Positions 23,170 to 31,882 of a DNA stretch of 64,000 bases are shown piece by piece (the stretch's first letter is position 1; every line of letters begins with the position of its first letter). The notes beneath the pieces were generated by a model that searched no databases, was not told where the DNA came from, and worked only from the letters and a program-made list of their open reading frames with translations. Source of the DNA: Eubacterium maltosivorans (GTDB lineage Bacteria > Bacillota > Clostridia > Eubacteriales > Eubacteriaceae); the NCBI RefSeq assembly GCF_002441855.2, contig NZ_CP029487.1:2852001-2916000 (forward strand). The letters run 5' to 3'. The translations under genes and the position numbers were made by a program.

Positions 23170-24777
23170 ATGTCTGGTAAAAAGGAAAAGAAGAACGGAA
23201 GTATGTGGAAGGCAGTTGATAAGAGCGTGCTGATTCCAGGAGGAGTCTGCCTGCTCCTGGTAGTGGTCGCTGGCGCAGCTTTCCCCGAACAGTTCGAGTC
23301 AATGCTCGGCGCCTGCGTTGATTTTATTATGGCACACTTTAAATGGCTTTACATCATCTGTGTCTGTGCCATTACCATTGTCTGCTTCTGGCTGATCTTT
23401 GGCAGGTACGGCAGTATAAGGCTTGGCGGAAAAAAAGCTAAGCCGAGCTTCAGCCTTTTTACCTGGTGCACCCTGTCGCTTACGGGCACCATCGCTGTCG
23501 GCATCTGCTTTTATGGTGTGTCCGGCCCGGTCAACGCTTTTATGAACCCTCCGGAATTTCTGCACGTGGCGGCCGGAAGCCCTGAGGCGGTCATTCCCAG
23601 TCTGAAATATTGTTTTCTGCACTACGGTATTCCCCCGTATTTTTTGATGGTCTTTTTCGCCATGATTCTGGCCCTGGTCTATTACAATGGAAAGCGGGAC
23701 CTGCGGGGGAGCTCCACGCTATTTCCGCTGATTGGTGAAAAATCCAAAACCTGGATCGGGAATATCGCGAATATCCTCATGGTAGTCTGCCTGATTGTCT
23801 GCGGAACCAACATGGGACTCGCCGTTATCCAGCTGAACGCGGGCATTGGTACGGTGGCCGGAATGGACCAGACACCCAGCTTTGAAGTAGTTTTAATCAT
23901 CATCTATACAGTGGCGTCCGTCATTTTTGCCACCTCCGGCGCCCATAAGCTCATGGGATATCTCAGCAATGTCAATGCCGTGTGCTACGCTGTGATTCTG
24001 GTTTTTGTCATACTGGCCACGAGCGCTAATGAAACTTTTACCCTGCTTTTTACGGCTCTTGGCGAATTTGTGAGGGATTTTATTCCCATGATCTCCTTTG
24101 GTGATCCGGTCTATCAGACCGGCTGGCAGAGCAGCAACTCCATGTTCTACTATGCCTGGAATCTGGTGCCGGCCCTCATGCAGGCCCTGTTTTACGTCAG
24201 TATCGCCTATGGACGTACGCTGCGCCAGTTTCTTTTAGTCAACTGCCTGCTGCCCTGTACGGTTGTGTTTACCTGGTACGCCGCCTTTGGCGGTAACGCC
24301 ATGATGGGTATTTTAAACGGCAGCGATCTCTTTGCCCAGATGCAGCAGTTCGGCGATGGTATCGCGACCTTCGCGTTTTTAGACACCCTCCCCCTGGGTT
24401 CCGTCATGAAATGGGTCTTTATCATTGTTGCCATGATGACCTTTATCACCTTCTCGGATTCTGTAGCCTACTCTTTCCCCATGCTTTTGATGAAAAAAAC
24501 GTCGACGGACGTCTCCCTGACCAAAATCCCCAAAAGCCTGAACGCAGCAGTCGCGATTTTTATGGGTGCGCTGACAATGGTACTCCTTTTTGTGGGCGGT
24601 TACGACGCCCTCAATCAGGTAATCGTCGCTCTGGGTTTCCCGGCAGTTATTTTTACGATCATCGTGCTCATTGCCGGCGTGAAATTTATTCTGCACCGCG
24701 ATCGGTATGACGCGACTTATATTGAGGAAATGGAGGAAGAAAGGCAGCGGGAGCAGATGGAGAAAGAAAAGGCATAA
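23170..24777 (+). CDS. Divergent BCCT-family transporter
   Basis: I start at 23170 (MSGKKEKKNGSMWK, 535 residues) because AAGGAGGG precedes it; upstream ATGs at 23140 and 23149 lack this. About 12 TM segments in the BCCT order are visible, with conserved RTLRQF after TM8 and a charged C-terminal tail rich in Glu, Arg and Lys. It departs from the family norm. The glycine-rich GMGIG segment is reduced to AVGICF, and the Trp-rich TM8 box is replaced by YYAWNLVPALMQALFY. A changed aromatic box suggests a substrate other than a classical trimethylammonium betaine. Confidence 0.82.
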   Translation: MSGKKEKKNGSMWKAVDKSVLIPGGVCLLLVVVAGAAFPEQFESMLGACVDFIMAHFKWLYIICVCAITIVCFWLIFGRYGSIRLGGKKAKPSFSLFTWCTLSLTGTIAVGICFYGVSGPVNAFMNPPEFLHVAAGSPEAVIPSLKYCFLHYGIPPYFLMVFFAMILALVYYNGKRDLRGSSTLFPLIGEKSKTWIGNIANILMVVCLIVCGTNMGLAVIQLNAGIGTVAGMDQTPSFEVVLIIIYTVASVIFATSGAHKLMGYLSNVNAVCYAVILVFVILATSANETFTLLFTALGEFVRDFIPMISFGDPVYQTGWQSSNSMFYYAWNLVPALMQALFYVSIAYGRTLRQFLLVNCLLPCTVVFTWYAAFGGNAMMGILNGSDLFAQMQQFGDGIATFAFLDTLPLGSVMKWVFIIVAMMTFITFSDSVAYSFPMLLMKKTSTDVSLTKIPKSLNAAVAIFMGALTMVLLFVGGYDALNQVIVALGFPAVIFTIIVLIAGVKFILHRDRYDATYIEEMEEERQREQMEKEKA

Positions 24778-24784
24778 ACTTAAG

Positions 24785-24829
24785 AATGCCCAGATCTCTT
24801 TATTGTAAGAGATCTGGGCATTTTCATTT
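24785..24829 (+). terminator. Terminator after the BCCT gene
   Basis: A perfect 16-bp stem (AATGCCCAGATCTCTT and its complement) with a 6-base loop is followed by TTCATTTTT, 7 bases after the stop codon. It lies between convergent genes. Confidence 0.88.
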
Positions 24830-24843
24830 TTCACCAAAAAACT

Positions 24844-25482
24844 TTATAGAATCGTATAATGCATAACCGGGATCTGGGCAAGCTGTTTTTCTGCGAGATC
24901 AATATATTCCCGTGCTTCCTGATAGGAAAGCCCCATCATCAGCATTCGGGCGGTGTCTGTTTCGTCACGTATTTCTTCGTAGGAAATCTCGATGGTACCG
25001 GAGATCTTTGCCTTGTTCAGGGCAGTCCAGATGCCGTTAGACTTAATGCCAAGCTTTTCTGAAAACTGATAATCTTCTGTTCGGTTCATGTCCTGAAAGG
25101 CATTATATGTAAATAAAAATAAGGGTGGTGATATATAGTCTGCGTCCATCCAGGTTTCGATATAAAAATCTAAATCATTTTTACTGTCGAGCAATTCGCG
25201 CAGAATATAGCGGTAAAAAACAAGTGAGTAGAGCAAGGGGTCCTGATCATCCAGATAATCATGCATTGTTTTAGCGCATTTCCTCGAAAAATCATCGCAC
25301 ATCATTTTTGCGATGGTATATTTTCCGTCTGGAAAATAATAGTAGGTTAAAGATACATTAACACCTGCAGCCGCAGCGATATCACGCATTGAGGTTCCGT
25401 CATAGCCATTTTGCTTAAACAGATTTTTGGTTTCACTTAAGAGTTTATTATAAATTTCATTTTTATCTCTTTTTTTTGCCAT
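24844..25482 (-). CDS. TetR-family regulator of the MttB 4 operon
   Basis: The start at 25482 (MAKKRDKNEIYNKLL, 212 residues) has AGAGG upstream and fits the family better than the ATG at 25518. The N-terminal HTH (about residues 10-55) contains FKQNGYDGTSMRDIAAAAGV and LTYYYFPDGKYTI. The rest is an all-helical ligand domain. It is divergent from the MttB 4 operon across a 55-bp inverted repeat flanked by both promoters. I infer that it represses that operon and itself, with the methylated substrate or a product as inducer. Confidence 0.88.
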   Translation of the reverse strand: MAKKRDKNEIYNKLLSETKNLFKQNGYDGTSMRDIAAAAGVNVSLTYYYFPDGKYTIAKMMCDDFSRKCAKTMHDYLDDQDPLLYSLVFYRYILRELLDSKNDLDFYIETWMDADYISPPLFLFTYNAFQDMNRTEDYQFSEKLGIKSNGIWTALNKAKISGTIEISYEEIRDETDTARMLMMGLSYQEAREYIDLAEKQLAQIPVMHYTIL

Positions 25483-25520
25483 TTTTATGCCTCTGTTATC
25501 CTGTTTATGTATTTTCATTA

Positions 25521-25549
25521 ATTATACACTTTGAAAAAAACAAAGTCAA
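25521..25549 (-). promoter_or_regulatory. Sigma-A promoter of the TetR gene
   Basis: Minus-strand TTGACT (25544-25549), a 17-base spacer and TATAAT (25521-25526). Its -35 box lies 6 bases from the edge of the large operator. Confidence 0.72.
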
Positions 25550-25555
25550 CAGATT

Positions 25556-25610
25556 CAATATTTGTTTTAAATTATTTTGAACTGTTTAAAATAATTTAAA
25601 ACAAATATTG
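25556..25610. promoter_or_regulatory. 55-bp TetR operator: perfect inverted repeat with 23-bp arms
   Basis: Arms at 25556-25578 and 25588-25610 are exact reverse complements, separated by GAACTGTTT. The right arm ends inside the -35 box of the MttB 4 promoter. This is far longer than a usual 15-30 bp TetR operator and could bind two dimers or form a cruciform. Confidence 0.82.
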
Positions 25611-25636
25611 ACAAATTTAAAATATATTTATATAAT
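25608..25636 (+). promoter_or_regulatory. Sigma-A promoter of the MttB 4 operon
   Basis: TTGACA (25608-25613), 17 bases, TATAAT (25631-25636): a full consensus promoter. This makes MttB 4 the one methyltransferase unit here without a sigma-54 promoter. Confidence 0.85.
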
Positions 25637-25737
25637 GGGGTCAATAAAGGAGTGAAGTCCTTTACCAAACTGCTGAGTAATACACTGCTATTCTAGACAT
25701 GCTGGTGTTTACTTGTTTCCGCATAGGGGGGAAAACA

Positions 25738-27177
25738 TTGAAAGCATATGAAAGATTTATTTCAAAAAATGATATTCTGAAAATCCATGAAAATAGTTTG
25801 GATATTTTGCAAACAGTGGGGATGGAATTTGATCACGATGAAGCCTGTGAGGTGTTTAAAAAGCATGGGGCGAAGGTTGATGGACATAAGGTTTATATTC
25901 CGAGAAAGATGGTTGAGGATGCGCTGAAGCTCGCAAAGCCCAGCTTTGAGTATACGAGCCATAAGTGTACGAAAACAGTCGGTAAGGGGTCAAAGCTTTT
26001 TGTTCCGCTGGCCGGATATATTTATAATAATGACCATGGTAAAATTCGTAAATGTACGAACCGGGATTATGTTAATCAGTTTATTCTATCTGAAACAAGC
26101 GATGTTATCAATGTGTCTAACTGTAATTTTATGATTGAAACCGACCATTTGACCGATGCTCAGAGGCGTTTTGGCTCCATTGCCATCATGCTCAGATATT
26201 CAAAAAAGATGACTTTATTTATCAGGCCAAATCCACTTAAGGATCCGGCTGAAAAAATGCGGGCGATCTGCAGAGAGCTGTTTCAGTTTACGCGCCGCTT
26301 CGAAGGAGTGTCAAAAGATAAAATTTGCGGCCTTGGCCTGACAACAACGTTGACACCGCTGAGCATGCACTTTGCTCCGGTTGAGATGATTTTTACCTGT
26401 TGCGAAGAAAATCAGGCGCTTCTGATAACCAGCGTGCCAATGCCCAAGATGACAGTGCCGGGTTCCATGGCGGGAGAGCTTGCGGTCAGCAACGCAGAAG
26501 TTTTAGGCGGCTATGTGCTGGCAAAGCTTCTGAACCCGGAGGTTGCTGTTGTCTATGGGAATACACCCGCTTCCGCTAATCTGCACACGCTGCAGCTGTC
26601 AATCGGTTCTGCCGAGACAGCCCTTGGTGTCTATGCGACCGCTGGGTTGGCCGATCTTTATAATCTGCCTTTCAGGACAGGCGGCAGTCTGGCCGATTCT
26701 AAAACATGCGATTTTCAGGCAGGATGTGAAACCACTCTGATTACTCAGGCGACAGTGGATGCAGACACCGATGTGATTCTTCATGGAGCTGGTTGCTTAG
26801 GACAGTTTAATGTGGGCAGTGCAGAAAAATTTGTTTTGGATGAAGATGTTATTCGCTATGCGCTTCGGATAAGAGAAGGAATAAACTGCGAGGATAAACG
26901 GTTTTGCCGAGATGAAATTGAAAAGATCGGCCCGAAAGGGAGCTTTCTGATGGGAAGAACCCCTAAAATGTTCCGCGAGGAGTTTGTCGTGCCGCACCTG
27001 TTCAATAAAGAAGATCCGTTGAGCTGGCAAAACAACGGCAATAAAGACATCCTGGAAGCTGCAAGAGAGCATATTAAGAAACGTATTGAAGCATTTACGC
27101 CACCGGACATCACAAAAGAACAGCAGAAGATATTAGAGCCTTATTTGCCATCGGAATTCAAAGAACGCATTAATTAA
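25738..27177 (+). CDS. MttB-family corrinoid methyltransferase 4
   Basis: I prefer the TTG start at 25738 (LKAYERFISKNDILKIHEN, read as Met, 479 residues). It aligns with MKKYEQF of paralogues 1 and 6 and is preceded by AGGGGGG; the ATG at 25699 would add 13 unrelated residues. Family segments VPMPKMTVPGSMAGELAV, GSLADSKTCDFQAGCETT and GPKGSFLMGRTPKMFREEF are present, with no in-frame amber codon. It heads an operon with MFS and GltS-like carriers under TetR control. Codon use is somewhat more AT-rich than in MttB 1, 2 and 3. Confidence 0.87.
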   Translation: MKAYERFISKNDILKIHENSLDILQTVGMEFDHDEACEVFKKHGAKVDGHKVYIPRKMVEDALKLAKPSFEYTSHKCTKTVGKGSKLFVPLAGYIYNNDHGKIRKCTNRDYVNQFILSETSDVINVSNCNFMIETDHLTDAQRRFGSIAIMLRYSKKMTLFIRPNPLKDPAEKMRAICRELFQFTRRFEGVSKDKICGLGLTTTLTPLSMHFAPVEMIFTCCEENQALLITSVPMPKMTVPGSMAGELAVSNAEVLGGYVLAKLLNPEVAVVYGNTPASANLHTLQLSIGSAETALGVYATAGLADLYNLPFRTGGSLADSKTCDFQAGCETTLITQATVDADTDVILHGAGCLGQFNVGSAEKFVLDEDVIRYALRIREGINCEDKRFCRDEIEKIGPKGSFLMGRTPKMFREEFVVPHLFNKEDPLSWQNNGNKDILEAAREHIKKRIEAFTPPDITKEQQKILEPYLPSEFKERIN

Positions 27178-27189
27178 GGAGACAGTAAC

Positions 27190-28458
27190 ATGAACGAGAG
27201 GACTAAAAAAAGGACGCTTGCGATTTTTATTCTTGTCAGTTTTGTATGCGCATTTGCCTATTATATGCCATCCTTGCGGTATACATTTTATGATCAGATG
27301 AAATCAGCGTTTATGCTGACAGATACGCAGATGGGTCTGGTGGCTTCGGCTAAAGCCCTGGCTAATACAGTATGTTATCCCATTTCCGGGTATTTTGCAT
27401 CCAAGTTTTCAACCAAGAAGCTTTTTATCGTTTCTTTAATCGGATTTTTGGTGTTGACCGCCTGGTATTGGCTGGCACACACATATGTTGAGGTCATGAT
27501 TATTTTTGCCCTGCATTCATTCTTTGCCATCGCGACTTTTTGGTCAGCTTATTTAAATGCTGTCCGCGCTCTTGGAACAGAAGAAAATCAGGGAAAAATG
27601 TTTGGGAGCAGTGAAGCGACGCGCGGGATTGCGCAGACCATCGCCGGATTCATTTGCCTGTGGATTGTGGGACTGGTTGGAAATTCACTTTTTACAGGAT
27701 TCCGCGGCGCTCTTTTCTTCTGCATGATTGCCTATGTTTTACTTCTGGTTGCGACGATTTTTATTATGCCAGACGAAGACCCGGTTAAGGCCGAGGCAAA
27801 GAAAGAAAAGTCTGGACTCAAGGGATTCATGGAGGCTGTGAAAGATCCGGCGATCTGGGTAGTTACTTTTGTGGTTATGTGCGCATATGTATCGTGGACG
27901 GTTGGAAACGGCTATATGACGACCTACACAGTGCGGGTGCTCAATATTTCACAGCAGACGGCCAGCACAATTGGCATTGTCAGAAGCTACATAATTGTTT
28001 TGGTAGCTGGATTTTTAGGTGGATATGTTGTCGATAAATTTTCATATAAAGGACAGGCTTTTATTGTGCTTTTTACCTTGGTTGCAGGTTTAACAGCCGG
28101 GGTGATATTCACGTCCTTTAACGTCACTTTGTGTGTAATCATCACTCTGGTTTTAGCGCTTATTGTTAACATTATGAAATCAACCTACTGGTCAACAATG
28201 GGACAGGCAGGTATTTCGATTGAAAAAACAGCTATGGCAACAGGTGTTATATCCTTTATTGCTTTTATTCCAGACTTTTTTGTAGGGCCGATCTGTGGTT
28301 CCTGGCTCGATGCGGCAGAAGCGGCTGGCAATGTTGCGGTTGGATTTAATAAAATATTTGTTTTTCTCATTGTGTTTTCAGTTTTGGGAATTGTCTCAGC
28401 GGTTATTTTGCTCAAAAGGACCAAGAGCGCAGAAAAAAGCGTCAAAAATACGATTTAA
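27190..28458 (+). CDS. MFS transporter paired with MttB 4
   Basis: A 422-residue 12-TM carrier starting after AAGGAGA. It has the subfamily motif PSLRYTFYDQMKSAF, GYFASKFSTKKLF after TM2, WSTMGQAGISIEKTAMATG and FIPDFFVGPICGSWLD. It is most like the MFS protein at 34329. The gene is 12 bases downstream of MttB 4 and 39 bases upstream of the GltS-like gene. It probably moves the substrate or product of MttB 4 across the membrane. Confidence 0.85.
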   Translation: MNERTKKRTLAIFILVSFVCAFAYYMPSLRYTFYDQMKSAFMLTDTQMGLVASAKALANTVCYPISGYFASKFSTKKLFIVSLIGFLVLTAWYWLAHTYVEVMIIFALHSFFAIATFWSAYLNAVRALGTEENQGKMFGSSEATRGIAQTIAGFICLWIVGLVGNSLFTGFRGALFFCMIAYVLLLVATIFIMPDEDPVKAEAKKEKSGLKGFMEAVKDPAIWVVTFVVMCAYVSWTVGNGYMTTYTVRVLNISQQTASTIGIVRSYIIVLVAGFLGGYVVDKFSYKGQAFIVLFTLVAGLTAGVIFTSFNVTLCVIITLVLALIVNIMKSTYWSTMGQAGISIEKTAMATGVISFIAFIPDFFVGPICGSWLDAAEAAGNVAVGFNKIFVFLIVFSVLGIVSAVILLKRTKSAEKSVKNTI

Positions 28459-28497
28459 AATGTTCTGCATAAGAAAAGAACAGAATGGAGGGGGAAC

Positions 28498-29829
28498 ATG
28501 GAGTTTTCGTTTAATACCTTGCTGATTGACTTTGCTCTGGCATCTTTGCTGATGGTATTTGCGCAGTTTTTGCGCTCAAAGGTAAAAATTGTTCAGAGAC
28601 TTCTGTTGCCCGCTCCATTGATTGCAGGTGTTATTGGCTTAGTCGGTGGACGCTGCTTTTTGAATGTTCTGCCATTCAGTAAAGAAATTATCAATTATCC
28701 GGTTTTTCTCATTGTGGTTCTTTTCGGAGGTTTGTTTATTGGAAATAAAGGGACGGGCCTGATGAAAGCCATTAAAAAGACGCAGGACACTTTCTATCTC
28801 AATCTTGCTGCTGAGCTGGGACAGTATGGTTTTTCACTGTTGGCAGGCTTCATCTTTATTCCCCTTCTTTTTCCAGCAGTCAATACTTCTATCGCGCTGC
28901 TGCTGCCGTCCGGATTTGTCGGTGGACATGGATATGCCGTTGCCATTGGGAGCACGCTTCAGGAGATAACAGGATGGGAACATGCTGTCGCTATTGGACA
29001 GACGTTTGCCACCATCGGTTTAATCGTAGCCCTTTTAATTGGGATTATCTTAATAAAGTATGGCATATCAAAAGGATACCCTACATATATTAAAAGCATG
29101 CAGAAGCTGCCGGAGTCGATGCGAACAGGATTTTATTCACCAAATGAGCAGGATGCCTACGGAAGAAAAACGACATCGGCAATTTCTGTTGAGACTTATA
29201 CATGGCATATTGGTTTAGTGTTAACCGCGACGGGCGGCGCCTATCTGATTGATTTCTACTATCAAAAACTGGGTCTTCCTTTTGCCCTTCCGCTGGTCTG
29301 TCTTGCCCTTTTCTGTGGTATTATGATCAATGCCTTTTTAAAAGCGGCTAAGCTTAATCAATATGTGGACAAAGAGATTATCACTCACATCGGCAGCTCC
29401 ATTACCGATTATCTTCTGTTCTTCGGTGTGGCGTCACTGGATATTAAAATTGTGTTCGCTTATTGGAAGCCGATACTCTTTCTTTGCCTGTTTGGTATTT
29501 TGTACTGTATTATGTTTGTTTTTCTCATTGGAAAGCGTTATTTTGTATCGAACTGGTTTGAGCGTGGCATTTTTATTTTTGGCTGGAACACAGGAATCGC
29601 AGCGATGGGGATCATCCTCCTTAGGATTCTTGACCCTGAATTCAAAACAACGGTTTTGACGGACTATTCCCTGGCCTATTCTGTCATCGCTTTGGTGGAG
29701 ATTTTAATTGTAACGTTTTTGCCGGTTTTTGTGGGATACGGATACGGCTTTGTTTGTTCAGTTGTTTTGATTTTATGCTTTGTTTTATTAGTTTTACGCG
29801 CCAGGTTTTATAAGAAATCGACAGAGTAA
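28498..29829 (+). CDS. gltS: GltS-family sodium/glutamate-type symporter
   Basis: A 443-residue membrane protein with about 12 hydrophobic stretches in two inverted halves. The signature LPSGFVGGHGYAVAIGS corresponds to the GGHGT re-entrant loop of GltS. The family co-transports glutamate with sodium, but the loop here reads GGHGYA, and the operon context suggests an amino-acid-like methylated substrate or a demethylated product. GGAGGGGG precedes the ATG. A strong terminator follows. Confidence 0.8.
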   Translation: MEFSFNTLLIDFALASLLMVFAQFLRSKVKIVQRLLLPAPLIAGVIGLVGGRCFLNVLPFSKEIINYPVFLIVVLFGGLFIGNKGTGLMKAIKKTQDTFYLNLAAELGQYGFSLLAGFIFIPLLFPAVNTSIALLLPSGFVGGHGYAVAIGSTLQEITGWEHAVAIGQTFATIGLIVALLIGIILIKYGISKGYPTYIKSMQKLPESMRTGFYSPNEQDAYGRKTTSAISVETYTWHIGLVLTATGGAYLIDFYYQKLGLPFALPLVCLALFCGIMINAFLKAAKLNQYVDKEIITHIGSSITDYLLFFGVASLDIKIVFAYWKPILFLCLFGILYCIMFVFLIGKRYFVSNWFERGIFIFGWNTGIAAMGIILLRILDPEFKTTVLTDYSLAYSVIALVEILIVTFLPVFVGYGYGFVCSVVLILCFVLLVLRARFYKKSTE

Positions 29830-29836
29830 AAGGGCA

Positions 29837-29877
29837 AAACAGCCAGAGGAATTGAGATCCTCTGGCTGTTTTTTTCT
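29837..29877 (+). terminator. Terminator after the GltS-like gene
   Basis: AACAGCCAGAGG and its complement CCTCTGGCTGTT form the stem, followed by a run of T residues. Confidence 0.87.
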
Positions 29878-30069
29878 TGATGGTCGGGCTTCTGTCGGTA
29901 ATCCAGTTTCCGTGTGATACGCGAGTTGGGATGTTTGGCAAATAATAATCATTTTTGTAGGCTTTTGATGTCCGTCTGATAAAGTTTCCGTCTGGACCTG
30001 CTTTGACAATTTTATCGTACATCAAAGTTTTTTCTGTAAATTTATAGCCTCTCAGCCACCTTTTAACTG
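29874..30069 (-). pseudogene. C-terminal remnant of an MttB-family gene
   Basis: On the minus strand one frame reads VKRWLRGYKFTEKTLMYDKI, then KAGPDGNFIRRTSKAYKNDY, then YLPNIPTRVSHGNWITDRS and PTIKKK. This aligns throughout with the C-terminal part of MttB 3 (ERFVRGYEVTEETLLFDKIQ, KAGPGGDF, SHGNWVAAGKPTIKSK). A stop codon precedes it and the terminator of the GltS-like gene cuts it off. Only about 65 codons remain. It shows that a seventh MttB gene once lay here on the opposite strand. Confidence 0.8.
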
Positions 30070-30113
30070 TGACAGTAAGTTATTTGTTAAATTCATTTGC
30101 TTTCTTTTGTTTT

Positions 30114-31706
30114 TTATCGCTGTTGGTTTCTCAAATCCTGTTCCTTTGCCAGCTGCTGGCCACAGGGTGTTGTGCATAAACCGCCCTTACAGGTACAGCG
30201 CAGCTCGCTTGGCAGCTGCATGCCGACTCTGAACATCGTCTCCGCGGCCTGATCAAGAGGAATCAGCGGATCATACCCCCCCATCACCATGTTTGCGCTG
30301 ACAAGGGAATTGGCCACAGACATGGCGTTTCGGCTGATACAGGGCAGCTGGACCAATCCGGCTACCGGGTCACAGATTGTACCGAGGATATTCTGAACGG
30401 CACAGGAGGCTGCCATCAGGGACTGTCTGGGCGTTCCCCCCATTAAAAACACAAGAGCACCTGCCGCCATGGCCGACGCAGCGCCCGGCTCCACCTGGCA
30501 TCCGTACAGCTCTGCGGAGTAGTTATGATCTTTGGACATGGCGATGCCGATGACAGCGGTTGTGAGCATGAGTTTTATTTTTTCATCCATGTCCAGCTTT
30601 AATTGATTTGCCGCTGCCAGAACAGCGCCGGGAAAAACACCGGCCGAGCCGCCCGTCGGCGCGCAGAGCACCACACCCATGGCGCTGCTGTATTCCATCG
30701 TCGCCACAGACCAAGGGACCATGGCGTTTAATAGTCCCATATCCAGAGCGCGCCGGTCATGTTCGATGAAGTTTCCGATTTTTCCGGCGGTTGGTTTTAG
30801 CACGCCGTTCATTTCGATATCGCCCTTGAGGGCTTCCCGGACACCAGCTTCCATCGTCTCGATGACAAAACGCATGTAGTTTTTTATGGCCTTATCATTC
30901 CAGCCGCTCCGCGCCTTTTCATAGTCAATGGCCAATTCCCAGAGCTCTTTATGGTTTTCTTCCGCCAAACGCTGCAGTTCCTCCGCACTGTGAAAGGGGA
31001 GCACCGCATTTTTATTGGAAGTGACCACCAGAATCGGGGTGATAAGGTGAACACTCTCAACGCTTTCAAGCTGCTTAATCCGGTTGATGATTTCTTCAGG
31101 GATTTCCGTTCGGCTTTTAATATTAATAAGACAGCCCTTATCTCCGGCTGAAAGCGAGGAGCCCTCGTTTTCGGAAAACAGCGAGAGACAAGCCTGCATC
31201 AGTTCTTCGGCTGAGTTTCCGCTTGCTTCGCTCTGCAGCACCAGCTCAAAGCAGTCGCCTGTGATGGACACATCAAACCCGTTTATTTTTAACAACCGGA
31301 CAGTTCCTCCGCCTGTCGAGTCGGTATAGATTTCGGCAGTCTCTCCGCAGTCGTCCCAGAGTGTCATGCGGGATAAATTTGGCTTTATGGGCACAAAGTC
31401 ACTGATTTCAAACGTGACCTCCACGCCGGCCTCTTTTGCCAGAGTAAAGGCGTCGCGCAGACGCGGATCTTCTGGCCTGTGGCCCAAAAGCCCGTTAATA
31501 AATCCCATATCCGAGCGCTGTCCCTGATACATTTCGGTATAAGCGCCATCTCTGGCAAATTCAATTCGGACTTTTTTCAAGTTTCCCCCCACGAGCTGCC
31601 TGCACAGATAGCCGATTCTTGAAGGTGCGCATGTGTGTGAACTTGAAGGACCAACCATAATAGGACCTACAATATCATTAAATATACTTGGACTTTGACG
31701 TTGCAT
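30114..31706 (-). CDS. L-serine dehydratase, iron-sulfur type, fused beta-alpha chain
   Basis: This 530-residue protein joins the beta domain (about 1-220; GPSSSHTCAPSRIG) and the alpha domain (about 240-530; APTGGSAGVFPGAVLAA, ELYGCQVEPGAASAMAAG) found as separate sdaAB/sdaAA chains in many Firmicutes. Conserved cysteines (GCQVEPG, ICDPVAGLVQLPCISRN, and a C-terminal CTCKGGLCTTPC) can hold the [4Fe-4S] cluster that deaminates L-serine to pyruvate and ammonia. AGGAGG precedes the ATG. It is divergent from an XRE-cupin regulator with a palindrome beside its promoter. Confidence 0.9.
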   Translation of the reverse strand: MQRQSPSIFNDIVGPIMVGPSSSHTCAPSRIGYLCRQLVGGNLKKVRIEFARDGAYTEMYQGQRSDMGFINGLLGHRPEDPRLRDAFTLAKEAGVEVTFEISDFVPIKPNLSRMTLWDDCGETAEIYTDSTGGGTVRLLKINGFDVSITGDCFELVLQSEASGNSAEELMQACLSLFSENEGSSLSAGDKGCLINIKSRTEIPEEIINRIKQLESVESVHLITPILVVTSNKNAVLPFHSAEELQRLAEENHKELWELAIDYEKARSGWNDKAIKNYMRFVIETMEAGVREALKGDIEMNGVLKPTAGKIGNFIEHDRRALDMGLLNAMVPWSVATMEYSSAMGVVLCAPTGGSAGVFPGAVLAAANQLKLDMDEKIKLMLTTAVIGIAMSKDHNYSAELYGCQVEPGAASAMAAGALVFLMGGTPRQSLMAASCAVQNILGTICDPVAGLVQLPCISRNAMSVANSLVSANMVMGGYDPLIPLDQAAETMFRVGMQLPSELRCTCKGGLCTTPCGQQLAKEQDLRNQQR

Positions 31707-31741
31707 GATAAACCTCCTGCTCTCCAGTAATCTTTAGCGGT

Positions 31742-31770
31742 ATTATATAGCAGCCTACGGCAAAAAGCAA
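31742..31770 (-). promoter_or_regulatory. Sigma-A promoter of the serine dehydratase
   Basis: Minus-strand TTGCTT (31765-31770), 17-base spacer, TATAAT (31742-31747). The palindrome at 31773 abuts the -35 box on its upstream side, an activator-like position. Confidence 0.65.
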
Positions 31771-31772
31771 TA

Positions 31773-31796
31773 AAAATTTCATATATATGAAATTTT
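31773..31796. promoter_or_regulatory. 24-bp perfect palindrome, candidate XRE-cupin operator
   Basis: The core TTTCATATATATGAAA lies in a perfectly symmetrical 24-mer between the divergent serine dehydratase and regulator genes. A near-copy occurs at 32452-32475, just after the regulator gene. Confidence 0.7.
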
Positions 31797-31819
31797 GCTA
31801 TGCGTTTGTGAAAATAACA

Positions 31820-31847
31820 TTGTGTTTTTTTACAAATACAGTATAAT
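31820..31847 (+). promoter_or_regulatory. Promoter of the XRE-cupin regulator
   Basis: TTGTGT (31820-31825), 16-base spacer, TATAAT (31842-31847), 35 bases before the ATG. Confidence 0.55.
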
Positions 31848-31882
31848 AATGATAGAAATTTCTGATTCAGAAAGGATTTGCT

